Source of the DNA: Denticeps clupeoides
Taxonomy: Eukaryota > Chordata > Actinopteri > Clupeiformes > Denticipitidae
DNA length: 64,000 nucleotides
Reading direction: 5' to 3'
NCBI RefSeq assembly: GCF_900700375.1
Contig: NW_021629803.1
Span: forward strand, 1-64,000
Made by a program: the position numbers and the translations under genes. How positions within the stretch are numbered: position 1 is the stretch's first letter; every line of letters begins with the position of its first letter. Below the pieces are notes generated by a model. That model was given only the letters and a program-made list of their open reading frames with translations, ran no database searches and was not told the origin of the DNA. Shown one piece after another: positions 9,277 to 20,076 of the stretch.

Positions 9277-12200
9277 GAAAACAGACTTTTTCTTTTCCTT
9301 GCTAAAATAAAAACTAATCGTCACGCTGTTTATGAACAAGCCAGAGGTATTTCATTTATGGTTTTCAGATGATATGACACACAAAACGTTAATAAACTAT
9401 AATTTTTATTTAGTTGAACCATACACAGGCTTTTGTTTATCAAACTGATATATTTATGATCATGAACATTTTTTTTTTTCAAGATTCTTTTCAGAAAATA
9501 AAATCCTACATTATTAACAATGTTAATTTCCTCTGAAACTATCCCAGCTTGTGACCGCTCCTCATTGGCAGTAACAAGATCTTCACCACCCAGCAGATAA
9601 CCAACTACTATTTAGTGCTCGCTTGAAACTGATGTTTGCAAAAATGACCATTGTTGGTGGTTTACGACCCCTCACATCAATGACACAGACCCACAGTTCA
9701 CACACCCTTAGACTATCTTTTAAAACAGAAACCTTGTTTTTCACTCAAGGTTTTAACTCAACCATCAGTCATTTTCCAAAAGATACATCACATAATGGTA
9801 TGTAGGAAGCATCACACCATTGACACAGGACATAACCTGTACACACACACACACATACACAAACAGACTTTTTCTTTTCCTTGCTAAAATAAAACTAATC
9901 ATAATGCTGATTTATGAACATGCCTGAGGTATTTCATCTATGGTTTTCAGATGATATGACACACAAAACGTTAATAAACTATAATTTTTCTTTAGTTGAA
10001 CCATACACTGATTGATAATGAATAAACAAACAATGAATTACATAATGTTTTTAACACCTTCTGTTTTTCTACGAAAAGGTTTTAAGGTGCAGTAGGACTT
10101 TTATCAAACTGATATATTTATGAACATGAAAATGTTGTATTTTTTTTTCAAGATTCTTTTCAGAAATAAAATCCTACATTTATTAACAATGTTAATTTCC
10201 TCTGAAACTATCCCAGCTTGTGACCGCTCCTCATTTGCAGTAACAAGGTCTTCACCACCCAGCAGATAACCAACTACTATTTAGTGCTCGCTTGAAACTG
10301 ATGTTTGCAAAAATGACCATTGTTGATTGTTTACGACCCCTCACATCAATGACACAGACCCACAGTTCACACACCCTTAGACTATCTTTTAAAACAGAAA
10401 CCTTGTTTTTCACTCAAGGTTTTAACTCAACCATCAGTCATTTTCCAAAAGATACATCACATAATGGTATGTAGGAAGCATCACACCATTGACACAGGAC
10501 ATAACCTGTACACACACACACACACATACACAAACAGACTTTTTCTTTTCCTTGCTAAAATAAAACTAATCATAATGCTGATTTATGAACAAGCCTGAGG
10601 TATTTCATCTATGGTTTTCAGATGATATGACACACAAAACGTTAATAAACTATAATTTTTCTTTAGTTGAACCATACACTGATTGATAATGAATAAACAA
10701 ACAATGAATTACATAATGTTTTTAACACCTTCTGTTTTTCTACGAAAAGGTTTTAAGGTGCAGTAGGACTTTTATCAAACTGATATATTTATGAACATGA
10801 AAATGTTGTATTTTTTTTTCAAGATTCTTTTCAGAAATATAATCCTACATTTATTAACAATGTTAATTTCCTCTGAAACTATCCCAGCTTGTGACCGCTC
10901 CTCATTTGCAGTAACAAGGTCTTCACCACCCAGCAGATAACCAACTACTATTTAGTGCTCGCTTGAAACTGATGTTTGCAAAAATGACCATTGTTGATGG
11001 TTTACGACCCCTCACATCAATGACACAGACCCACAGTTCACACACCCTTAGACTATCTTTTAAAACAGAAACCTTGTTTTTCACTCAAGGATTTACTCAA
11101 CCTATTGTTTCAGTGTTAAACACATACTAAACACAATACTAATTTTAATACAACGCAAACACTGTTAATATACTTACTGAATATGTTATCCCATCAGTCA
11201 TTTTCCAAAAGATACATCAGATAATGGTATGTAGGAAGCATCACACCATTGACACAGGACATAACCTGTTCACACACACACACAAACAGACTTTTTCTTT
11301 TCCTTGCTAAAATAAAACTAATCATAATGCTGATTTATGAACAAACCTTTCTCCAAAGGTGTCTCATCTATGGTTTTCAGATGATATGCCACACAAAAAC
11401 TAATTGTAACACTGTTTTATGAACAAACCGTTCTCCAAAGGTGTCTCATCTTTGGTTTGCCGCACAAAAACGTTAACAAACTATAATTTCTATTTAACGA
11501 ACCTCACACAGACTTCTGTTTATCAAACTGATATATTTATGAACATGAAAAAACTTTTCAACATTCTTTTTAATCATGTTTTTCCACTATGGATTATGTA
11601 ATGATAATATTGAAAAATATACCTACACACTTTCTAACCACTTTTTAATATAGTTCACATCAGACATATATATATTTTAGACATGATTTTTCATATTATT
11701 ATCAAGTAACTTCAAATAAATTTCTCATGTTAACAATTTCATATTTTCTGAAATCGTATCAAGGGGTGTGATTTTTAGGGAGGGGGCTTGCAACTTTAGG
11801 GCTATAATAACAAAGAATTTAAAGTTTCATTTATTTGTATATTTTTTCTACAGTATATTTGTATTTTTTTTTTATCCTTCTGATGCTGAAGTGCTTCATT
11901 GTTTGTAGATTTTCTATCTGTATGATTGATTCTCGCTGGTCATATTATTAGGTAGACCTCGTTAGTACTCGGGTGGACCACCTTATGCCTTTAGAACCAC
12001 CTTATTCTTCATGGCATAGCCTCAAAAAAGGGGTGGAAATATTCCTCAGATATATTGGTCCATAGAGACATGATAGCATCATGTAGCTGCGGCAGATTTG
12101 TCTGCTGGCTGTCTATGATATCCAAAGCCAATATCCGAAGGTGTTCTGTTTGGATCGAGACCTGGTGAATGTAGAGTATAGCGAACTCAATGTCCTGTTC

Positions 12201-12817
12201 AAGTAACTAGTCTGAGATGGTTTGAGCTTTGTGACTTGGTGTATTATGCTGTATTTAAGTAGCCATCAAAAAGGGGATACACTGTGGTAATAAGGGGATG
12301 GACATGTCAGCAGCAATACTAATTTATGTGTACATCTATGGTATTTATCAGACAGCCTTATCCAGAGTGACTTACAATCGGTAGTTACATGGACAGTCCC
12401 CCTGAGAGACCAACACCAGCCTGAACCACTAGATCCAGGGTCGGATGCATCCATGCTTACATGTTGATTACACCACATTTTGACCCTACCAGCTGAATGT
12501 TAAATAGTTTTGATAATTCTCCAATCTTCAGTTTTCTAGTTAATAATGTAGAATAAAAAAATAATAATAATAAAATAAAAAATTTAAATATACTTTTTGG
12601 CATTTACTGTCAGTGTTACTCTTCCACAAATAACTTAAAAATACTAAAGATCCTTCAATACAAATCAGATATTTTAAACTTGATGTGACAATGACAAAAT
12701 GCACTTTAAACCTTGCCACCACATATCTTTTTAAACACAACACAATATATGTTTTAATGCAACCCAGCAACATTACTTCATGGCCATTTACAAGAACCCT
12801 CTAAGGTGTCAGTGCTG
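7918..12817 (+). repeat. Left arm of the middle element (inverted repeat of about 4.9 kb)
   Basis: Pairs with 14356-15786 and 31099-35241 on the other strand. Position sums along the inner part are constant (12266+14908, 12540+14633, 11419+15756 are all close to 27174). Contents in order: the end with three GCGCGTRATTTATGACC-like boxes, CA microsatellites near 8630 and 9245, about 3 tandem units of about 670 bp (9.5-11.1 kb), AT-rich sequence, an old transposon-like repeat at 11.93-12.48 kb, and AT-rich DNA. Confidence 0.88.
9500..11100 (+). repeat. Tandem units of about 670 bp, left arm
   Basis: Near-identical segments recur at about 9540, 10205 and 10860. Each holds a short CA tract, a TTTAAAACAGAAACCTTG block and AT-rich sequence. 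They contain short open stretches only, with no sign of a real gene. Confidence 0.8.
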
Positions 12818-12913
12818 AACTGTTTGGTTGAAAAACTTAAATCCCCCCCAAAAATCCAATAATTGGCTAACAATTGGCATAAACATATGAGGTGCTGCTT
12901 TTCTAATGCTTGC

Positions 12914-12945
<32 letters not shown>

Positions 12946-13239
12946 ACACTAAGTTTACTAAATAATGAGGTTACAAGTCTTATCAGTGAACAATACCGAG
13001 ATAATTATTATAAAAATTATTATAAAAATTCCTCGCACTCATACTGTACTTGGAGAAAATGGAATGTTTTGTGGTAACGTTTGGCACTGTTACGCGCTAT
13101 ATTACGCACACTTGTGCTTGCTCTGGAACGGGCAGATGGTCGTCCTGGTGGCAGCGCAGATCAGACAGCCGTGTATACATTTATTTTAACAAAGTAACTG
13201 TATTCTGATTATCTCTCATTTAAACGGTACATGCATTCC

Positions 13240-13525
13240 GTCACTCCCCGACACTGTCCTCATACATTGGTTGTTCTGACATTTTGAGTCTGCCCTTTAT
13301 CCTGTGACATCAACAAGGCTTTTTGTCTACACAACTGTTGCTAACCGGATCTTTTCTCTTTTTCAGACCTGGTAAACCCTACATATGGTTGTGCATGACA
13401 GTAGATCACCAGTTTCGAAAACTGCAATCGTGTCTCGTCCAGAACCACTTAAATATTCTTTTACCCCCATTCTAATGACTGGTTTGGAGTTCAGAAAATT
13501 GTTTTCACCACGTCTAGATGAGCTG
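13240..13525 (+). repeat. Old fish DNA-transposon-like repeat, fragment
   Basis: Contains runs such as CATCAACAAGGC, TCTCTTTTTCAGACC and GGTTGTGCATGA, which I recognise from memory as part of a very common teleost repeat whose end reads like ACCTAATAAAGTGGCC. The inverted copy is at about 7611-7900. Confidence 0.55.
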
Positions 13526-14169
13526 TTTGTGTTAACCTACATGTAAAAGGAAAGGCCAGGCTGTATTTGACAGCACTGTTTAACCCCACTTAAAACCAAT
13601 TTAAACGAGTACAAATTGTATTATACTGAATACATAAAAACTATATGCAATCACAATAATAAACATAACCAGTAAAAAATCCATAACCTGATTGAAACTG
13701 AAGGGAATTGATTTGTGGTTATGGGTCAGAAACTACATAAAACAGTGAAAAAAGGGGATTCTTCAGTCTGCTTAATGCTGATAAAATAACCGTAATCAAA
13801 TACTTTTATCCAAAACTAATTCCTACAATGCAAAAAACATTCAGCAAAATATAAACTCGTAAATAAATGTATTTACCAATCCACAATATCACCACAATGT
13901 ATAATATTAAAAGGAGAAATAAGTCAAACAAAATGCACTTCTAAGTCCTTGCCAGACAGAGGTCTCTCATCTGAAAAAGAATAGGTGGACGACCCTAAAA
14001 TGAATGAAATAATATCTAAATGCTGTTAACAGCCATTGAAAATTATTAAATCAGATGCCTCTTTCAGTCCAGCACAGATAGAAAGCTCTGATAAGGTTGT
14101 GGATAAGCCATTCACACGATAAAAGAGGACTTTACATCATGATTTGATGTTTACTATGTGCTATTCAGG

Positions 14170-14355
14170 GTATTCAAGGAGAATTGAAGTCAGCGTCAGC
14201 ACACCATCCATGACCCATTGTCAATTTCCCCGCAGGGGGAAGGAGGTTGTCGCTCAGGATTTTACGATACATGGCTCCGTCCATTTTCCCGTCGGTGAAG
14301 CTGTCCTGTGCCCTTAGTAGAAAAACACCCCAAAAGCAAAATATTTCCACCTCTT
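14170..14355 (-). pseudogene. Tc1-like transposase fragment
   Basis: Read on the minus strand, the segment gives residues such as DGAMYRKILSDN and MGHGW in neighbouring frames. These match the stretch of Tc1/mariner transposases that lies before the second catalytic Asp. It is short and frame-shifted, so only the family can be named. Confidence 0.6.
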
Positions 14356-15786
14356 CAGCACTGACACCTTAGAGGGTTCTTGTAAATGGCCATGAAGTAA
14401 TGTTGCTGGGTTGCATTAAAACATATATTGTGTTGTGTTTAAAAAGATATGTGGTGGCAAGGTTTAAAGTGCATTTTGTCATTGTCACATCAAGTTTAAA
14501 ATATCTGATTTGTATTGAAGGATCTTTAGTATTTTTAAGTTATTTGTGGAAGAGTAACACTGACAGTAAATGCCAAAAAGTATATTTAAATTTTTTATTT
14601 TATTATTATTATTTTTTTTATTCTACATTATTAACTAGAAAACTGAAGATTGGAGAATTATCAAAACTATTTAACATTCAGCTGGTAGGGTCAAAATGTG
14701 GTGTAATCAACATGTAAGCATGGATGCATCCGACCCTGGATCTAGTGGTTCAGGCTGGTGTTGGTCTCTCAGGGGGACTGTCCATGTAACTACCGATTGT
14801 AAGTCACTCTGGATAAGGCTGTCTGATAAATACCATAGATGTACACATAAATTAGTATTGCTGCTGACATGTCCATCCCCTTATTACCACAGTGTATCCC
14901 CTTTTTGATGGCTACTTAAATACAGCATAATACACCAAGTCACAAAGCTCAAACCATCTCAGACTAGTTACTTGAACAGGACATTGAGTTCGCTATACTC
15001 TACATTCACCAGGTCTCGATCCAAACAGAACACCTTCGGATATTGGCTTTGGATATCATAGACAGCCAGCAGACAAATCTGCCGCAGCTACATGATGCTA
15101 TCATGTCTCTATGGACCAATATATCTGAGGAATATTTCCACCCCTTTTTTGAGGCTATGCCATGAAGAATAAGGTGGTTCTAAAGGCATAAGGTGGTCCA
15201 CCCGAGTACTAACGAGGTCTACCTAATAATATGACCAGCGAGAATCAATCATACAGATAGAAAATCTACAAACAATGAAGCACTTCAGCATCAGAAGGAT
15301 AAAAAAAAAATACAAATATACTGTAGAAAAAAATATACAAATAAATGAAACTTTAAATTCTTTGTTATTATAGCCCTAAAGTTGCAAGCCCCCTCCCTAA
15401 AAATCACACCCCTTGATACGATTTCAGAAAATATGAAATTGTTAACATGAGAAATTTATTTGAAGTTACTTGATAATAATATGAAAAATCATGTCTAAAA
15501 TATATATATGTCTGATATGAACTATATTAAAAAGTGGTTAGAAAGTGTGTAGGTATATTTTTCAATATTATCATTACATAATCCATAGTGGAAAAACATG
15601 ATTAAAAAGAATGTTGAAAAGTTTTTTCATGTTCATAAATATATCAGTTTGATAAACAGAAGTCTGTGTGAGGTTCGTTAAATAGAAATTATAGTTTGTT
15701 AACGTTTTTGTGCGGCAAACCAAAGATGAGACACCTTTGGAGAACGGTTTGTTCATAAAACAGTGTTACAATTAGTTTTTGTGTGG
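14356..15786 (-). repeat. Right arm of the middle element, inner part
   Basis: Reverse complement of about 11390-12817. It ends at the target site of the inner Polinton. A directly oriented third copy is in the oldest layer at about 35660-37080. Confidence 0.88.
14690..15245 (+). repeat. Old fish DNA-transposon-like repeat, fragment with SINE-like tail
   Basis: The end near 15215-15240 reads CTACCTAATAATATGACCAG, close to the usual ACCTAATAAAGTGGCC terminus. 14770-14840 holds the tail of a fish SINE (GTAAGTCACTCTGGATAAGG). Further copies are at 11930-12480 (reverse) and 35960-36510 (direct). Confidence 0.55.
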
Positions 15787-15792
15787 CATATC

Positions 15793-15994
15793 AGTAGTAA
15801 TAATTATATACTTTATGTCAAAAATGATTGATGGCATATCTGTATGAGGAAAAAGCGCGTGATTTATGACCATCTACCCTTCTACATTCTCCCCTTCTCC
15901 ACTGGACACTGGACACAGTGCGCGTAATTTATGGCCTTCTCCCTTTTCTGCCTTCTCCATCGGACCCTGCGCGTAATTTATGACCTCCTTCCCT
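15793..15994 (+). repeat. Left terminal inverted repeat of the inner Polinton
   Basis: About 200 bp, nearly identical to the reverse of 30893-31092. It includes three spaced boxes GCGCGTGATTTATGACC, GCGCGTAATTTATGGCC and GCGCGTAATTTATGACC separated by TTCTCC-rich sequence. Confidence 0.9.
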
Positions 15995-16019
15995 TCTCCC
16001 TGACCCTTCTCTAACCCAA

Positions 16020-16100
16020 CCCATACATATGGCTAATGTGTTGTGTGTGTGTGTGTGTGTTTACCACGGTTGCATAGGGTAATAAAAGAGGCGTAGGATG
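16020..16100 (+). promoter_or_regulatory. Possible promoter of the rightward gene set
   Basis: A GT tract (about 16037-16060) is followed by the AT-rich TAATAAAAG near 16079-16087, about 45-55 bp before the first ATG. Only a TATA-like resemblance supports this. Confidence 0.35.
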
Positions 16101-16132
16101 TCTCTGAACAGAGTACAACAGATTCTGTTACA

Positions 16133-16834
16133 ATGGGGAGCCCACTTGGTGCAGCTATGAAGAGACGTATTACGCCTACGCCTGTTACAAACAGGATAGT
16201 TTGTGATACACCATTTGCGCCAAAAAGGAGAAGGCCACGATCCTTGGTGAGTTTTCTTCAGAACCCTGGTGGCTGTGAAGAATACGAATGGATGTTATCC
16301 GATGGACGTGTCGGCGGTTATATTTTTGACAAGAAGGAGCGTCATGTGAGACTGTACTCGGTGGACACGGACCAGGAGTATACACCGGACGACCAATTGT
16401 GTGTGTCGTTTTATGCTGAAGACTGGTGTTTGTTCAAGAATAATGGGTGGAAAAAGATTGAAGATGTAAATACGGGGCCTTTCTACATATCGTGGACCGG
16501 TGCTACGGATCAAAACCACTACTACATGTGTGGTGGATGTCAAGAGCAGAAATCAGAGTCTTACATTTACGTGTGTAGTGGTAAGAATGTCAGTCGTGTG
16601 GTGCCTGACTGTGAACGCCGTGTGTATGGATCGCCAAAGGATGTGAAAGTGATGTACCCGTGGTGTGATGTGGCCATACTCCACAACGTCTTCAAGAAGA
16701 TTGACAGATTGTTTAAATGGAGCGAGATTTTGGCCGGATACAACGAAATCAGGGTGTGTCTTTTTCATGGGGAGGCGGAGTGTGACAATGCCACGTCACA
16801 CCCTGAACCACCCCCCACACCGGCTAACCATTAA
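16133..16834 (+). CDS. Polinton protein of unknown function (233 aa)
   Basis: The first gene of the rightward set. The N-terminal 40 residues are rich in Arg/Lys/Pro (MKRRITPTPV, PKRRRPR), which suggests a nuclear or DNA-binding tail. The middle carries Cys/His/Trp-rich stretches (YYMCGGCQEQ), and the C-terminus is a Pro-rich tail. It could be an early or regulatory protein, but I do not recognise the fold and give no function. It starts at the first ATG, shortly after the left terminal repeat, and ends 62 bp before the next gene, which is read in the same direction. Confidence 0.75.
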   Translation: MGSPLGAAMKRRITPTPVTNRIVCDTPFAPKRRRPRSLVSFLQNPGGCEEYEWMLSDGRVGGYIFDKKERHVRLYSVDTDQEYTPDDQLCVSFYAEDWCLFKNNGWKKIEDVNTGPFYISWTGATDQNHYYMCGGCQEQKSESYIYVCSGKNVSRVVPDCERRVYGSPKDVKVMYPWCDVAILHNVFKKIDRLFKWSEILAGYNEIRVCLFHGEAECDNATSHPEPPPTPANH

Positions 16835-16895
16835 AAAGCAGAACAGGACCTCAGACCCCTAACACAATCTGGGTGATCACAGGTTCTGTCAAGTC

Positions 16896-17528
16896 ATGGC
16901 TGTTAGACTGAATGGTGCATCTGATGCTGTTGAAGACTGTTGTTGGATCGACAAACTGGGTGACAGTCTGGGGTTGCAGAATTTGACATACATGCCTGGA
17001 CCATTGGTAGACAACCCGTCGTTGCAAACCTCTGATGAGAAGCCACCACCGGCTGCGACACATGTGGGCGATGTCTCAAACCCATGGGATGGCGACGAAT
17101 TGACTAGTTCCACACTAAAAGCTTTTAAAACCATAAAGTTTTGCGTGTGCAGAATCCTTCAAAACATTATCGTACGACTGCTGCGGGAAACCTGTTATGG
17201 ATGCATGGTGGACCATCCGAGTCAGACCCAACACCCGTGTCTCTATGAGCCGGAGGGATATTTCTACATTACCAACATGGACAAGATAAAGCAGAGACTT
17301 TTCCAGCCTGAGACGCACCACCTCATCACAAACGTTCTAACAGCGTGCGGCCTCTACGTACATCCTCAGAAAATCAACGGTGCTGTGGGGGCGCTGGCCT
17401 ACGAATTAGAAGATGAACCTTTCTTTTTCCAGAGGCTGGATCAGATGACTGAGAGACTTGCTGACTCACAAAGTGCTGATGTAATTTATGAAGCGCTAAA
17501 GAGCTGGGGTGAGAAGACTGTTCTGTAA
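16896..17528 (+). CDS. Polinton protein of unknown function (210 aa)
   Basis: ATG in context GTCATGG. It is mostly helical-looking, with a central hydrophobic and basic stretch (IKFCVCRILQNIIVRLLRET) and an acidic, Gln/Phe-rich C-terminal half. There is no signal peptide or clear catalytic motif. Its position between the first gene and the integrase is the accessory part of these elements, where gene content varies. I do not recognise it. Confidence 0.72.
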   Translation: MAVRLNGASDAVEDCCWIDKLGDSLGLQNLTYMPGPLVDNPSLQTSDEKPPPAATHVGDVSNPWDGDELTSSTLKAFKTIKFCVCRILQNIIVRLLRETCYGCMVDHPSQTQHPCLYEPEGYFYITNMDKIKQRLFQPETHHLITNVLTACGLYVHPQKINGAVGALAYELEDEPFFFQRLDQMTERLADSQSADVIYEALKSWGEKTVL

Positions 17529-17712
17529 ACATGGGTTTCAGTCTGTCAAAAGATTTGTTAAATCTGAAAATGTCATGATGAATGTTTATACCTTATTGAG
17601 AGTGATTTAGACGTATGTGTGAAATTTTTACATTACCTCGACAACGCATAATTTGAAAATAAATAATGTGTGGCCAAAATAGAATGTGTCATTATTTCAC
17701 GAAGCAACCATC

Positions 17713-18792
17713 ATGACTGACCTTTTAAAAAAATACTACTATACGCCAGACAGCGAGGGCTCCTTCGGTGGTAAAACAAGGTTAAAAGATGCCGTGTTTA
17801 AAAATACAGGGGTCAGGTTGTCTAATAAGACGGTTTCTGACTGGTTATCAGGGGAGGATGCATACACGTTACACAAACCAGCGCGTTTAAAATACAAGCG
17901 GAATAGAGTCGTGGTGTATGGTATAGACAAACAATTCCAAGCAGATCTTGTTGACATGTCTATGTATTCAAAGGAAAACGATGGTTATAAATTCATGTTA
18001 ACGTGTATAGATGTTTTTAGTAAACATGCGTGGGGTCGTATTTTAAAAAACAAGACCGGAGCTGAGGTGACTAGAGCATTTGAAACTATTCTAAAGGAAG
18101 GACGAGTACCTCAAAAATTACAGACCGATCGAGGAAAGGAGTTTTTCAACAAAGGATTTCAAAATCTAATGAGAAAACACAGCATCACCCATTTTGCCAC
18201 AGGTAGCGAATTAAAGGCAAGCGTTATCGAACGTTTTAACAGGACTATTAAGGGTAGAATGTGGCGATATCTGACATCGGTCAATTCTAAAAGGTATATA
18301 GACGTACTTCCTGATTTAATAAAATCATACAATGCAAGCTACCATCGTAGCATTAAAATGAAACCTGCACAGGTCTGCTCTACAAATGAAGCACGAGTGT
18401 TTCAGTCATTGTACGGTGTGAACGATGCGAAGCAGAAAAATGTTACGTTCAATTACAAAACAGGCGACGTTGTAAGAATTTCTAAAGCAAGAGGTGCATT
18501 CACAAAAGGATATGAACAAAACTTCACAGATGAATTCTTTACTATATCAGCATGTATCCCGCGTAATCCACCGGTCTACAAATTGGTAGATTATGACGGC
18601 GATATAATAGACGGTACCTTTTATGAAGAAGAATTGCAAAAGATCAGACTAATCAGTAATAAACCGTTTAAAGTTGAGAAAATTTTGGAAAGGAAGAACA
18701 TGGGGAAAAGACGCATGGTCTTTGTGAAGTGGTTGGGGTGGCCTGAAAAATTTAACTCTTGGGTTGATGAAAAAGACGTAGTAGATGTTTAA
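17713..18792 (+). CDS. Polinton retroviral-type integrase with chromodomain
   Basis: 359 aa from the first ATG; the open frame extends a little further upstream without an ATG. The rve-type DDE core is visible as Asp in QADLVDM (about 78-81), Asp139 in LQTDRGKEF and Glu173 in SVIERFNR. The C-terminal 45-50 residues form a chromodomain (VEKILERK...VFVKWLGW...NSWVDEKD), the usual tail of Polinton integrases. The enzyme joins the element ends to the host DNA and makes the 6-bp target duplication seen here. Confidence 0.95.
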   Translation: MTDLLKKYYYTPDSEGSFGGKTRLKDAVFKNTGVRLSNKTVSDWLSGEDAYTLHKPARLKYKRNRVVVYGIDKQFQADLVDMSMYSKENDGYKFMLTCIDVFSKHAWGRILKNKTGAEVTRAFETILKEGRVPQKLQTDRGKEFFNKGFQNLMRKHSITHFATGSELKASVIERFNRTIKGRMWRYLTSVNSKRYIDVLPDLIKSYNASYHRSIKMKPAQVCSTNEARVFQSLYGVNDAKQKNVTFNYKTGDVVRISKARGAFTKGYEQNFTDEFFTISACIPRNPPVYKLVDYDGDIIDGTFYEEELQKIRLISNKPFKVEKILERKNMGKRRMVFVKWLGWPEKFNSWVDEKDVVDV

Positions 18793-18838
18793 ATAGTTTG
18801 TTCCAGAATCAGTCTTTCATTCACGATAAAACAACGCC

Positions 18839-19609
18839 ATGGGGGACGAAGGCTTTTATGTAACCCTGCCGTGTAATGCCTCACAGAGCGTATATCCTGA
18901 TAATACCATATCAAAGTATAGGACCAAACTCGCGAAACCTATTATTTTAAAGGGCGATTGGGAAGTAGCGCTGATTGAATTCCAGTACCCGCGATCATGG
19001 CCGACTTTTGGAGAGGATGACAAAATCATCTTTTTGACTAATAATATAACAGGGGAGAGATTGGATGTTACAATACGCGTAGGTTATTACACAAGCATTA
19101 CAGACATAGTCAAAGAGATAAGCGGCTATACCAGGGTACACGGCGTTACATTTGGTTATGATGACCTTATTAATAAGGTTTATGTCTATTCGAACAAACC
19201 TGTCACCATAGCGATATCAGGCAAGCTTAGGATTATTTTAGGATTTAAGAATAACGAATTTTTTGACGCAAGCATTACTGTGGATCCGTTGAGTCGAGCA
19301 TATGCATCATATCCGGCCGACCTGTATGGTGGCGAATATAGCCTTTTTGTCTATACAGACTTTATAGAATATCAGGCGGTGGGTGACTATTTTGTACCCC
19401 TTCTACGATGTGTACATATAACCGGGAAAAACAAAGAGTTTGTCACAGTCAAGTATGACAGAGCGCACTACGTACGTGTTTCGAAATCACACATCAGCGA
19501 TATAGCTGTAGAAGTGAAATCAGATCAGAATTGTGTCATACCATTTAAGTACGGCAAGGTGGTTACAAAACTACACTTCAGACCCACGAAGCAATCTCAA
19601 AGAATTTGA
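18839..19609 (+). CDS. Penton-like minor capsid protein
   Basis: 256 aa and rich in beta-strand-like segments. It starts MGDEGFYVTLPCNAS and contains WEVALIEFQYPRSWP, a pattern I associate with the minor capsid (penton) proteins of Polintons and adintoviruses, where a single jelly roll fills the capsid vertices. It lies directly before the core-like protein and the major capsid gene, as in relatives. Assignment rests on pattern and position. Confidence 0.75.
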   Translation: MGDEGFYVTLPCNASQSVYPDNTISKYRTKLAKPIILKGDWEVALIEFQYPRSWPTFGEDDKIIFLTNNITGERLDVTIRVGYYTSITDIVKEISGYTRVHGVTFGYDDLINKVYVYSNKPVTIAISGKLRIILGFKNNEFFDASITVDPLSRAYASYPADLYGGEYSLFVYTDFIEYQAVGDYFVPLLRCVHITGKNKEFVTVKYDRAHYVRVSKSHISDIAVEVKSDQNCVIPFKYGKVVTKLHFRPTKQSQRI

Positions 19610-19615
19610 GAAACT

Positions 19616-20074
19616 ATGAAGGCTTTTAATCCGTACACGATAGACCCTCATCGTTATGTGACGTATTATCAAAACCAAGCTGGGGGTGGGATTCCAGGTT
19701 TTTATGGCGCCCCTTCCATGTACGGCGCAGGGCTTGGCGGTATTTTCCGAGGTCTTTTCCGAATGGCACTACCGCTATTGAAAAAAGGTTTCGCTATAGC
19801 AAAACCCCATCTAAAATCGGCGGCAAAGAACATTGTTACCGATGTAGTAACGAATGTCATGAGACCTAGACAAAATGATGTTGGACAAGATGGTTCAGGT
19901 ATGATGGTAATGAACAGGCGATATGAACACAAACCGCCGGGTGTAAAACGAATCACACATGGCAAGAAAAGCAATGTAAAGAAGAAACAAAACTCAGTGT
20001 CTAAAAGAAACTCGAGGGGTAAACAACGCATGCATGAGTATCGGACTAAAAGAAATTTAAAAAACATCTTTTAG
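19616..20074 (+). CDS. Small basic core-like / pX-like capsid protein
   Basis: 152 aa, starting 6 bp after the previous stop. The N-terminal third is rich in Gly/Tyr/Pro (GGGIPGFYGAPSMYGAG), followed by an amphipathic hydrophobic segment (IFRGLFRMALPLLKKGF). The last 45 residues are very rich in Lys/Arg. This make-up resembles adenovirus pVI/pX-type proteins that bind DNA or disrupt membranes. The gene lies between the penton-like and major capsid genes. The role is inferred. Confidence 0.65.
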   Translation: MKAFNPYTIDPHRYVTYYQNQAGGGIPGFYGAPSMYGAGLGGIFRGLFRMALPLLKKGFAIAKPHLKSAAKNIVTDVVTNVMRPRQNDVGQDGSGMMVMNRRYEHKPPGVKRITHGKKSNVKKKQNSVSKRNSRGKQRMHEYRTKRNLKNIF

Positions 20075-20076
20075 TC

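Larger units (their letters stand above)
12818..14355. other. Loop of the middle element
   Basis: Unpaired centre between the two giant arms. 12818-13226 is the reverse of 35248-35660, and 13227-13530 is the reverse of 7619-7911, so it preserves the uninterrupted target site of the middle element's own family. 13531-14170 is AT-rich and I recognise nothing in it. 14170-14355 resembles part of a Tc1-like transposase. Confidence 0.75.

Noticed and set aside
9623-9805. A 60-aa open frame repeated in both arms
   Set aside because: It lies in non-coding tandem repeats, varies with them, and has no promoter or codon signal.
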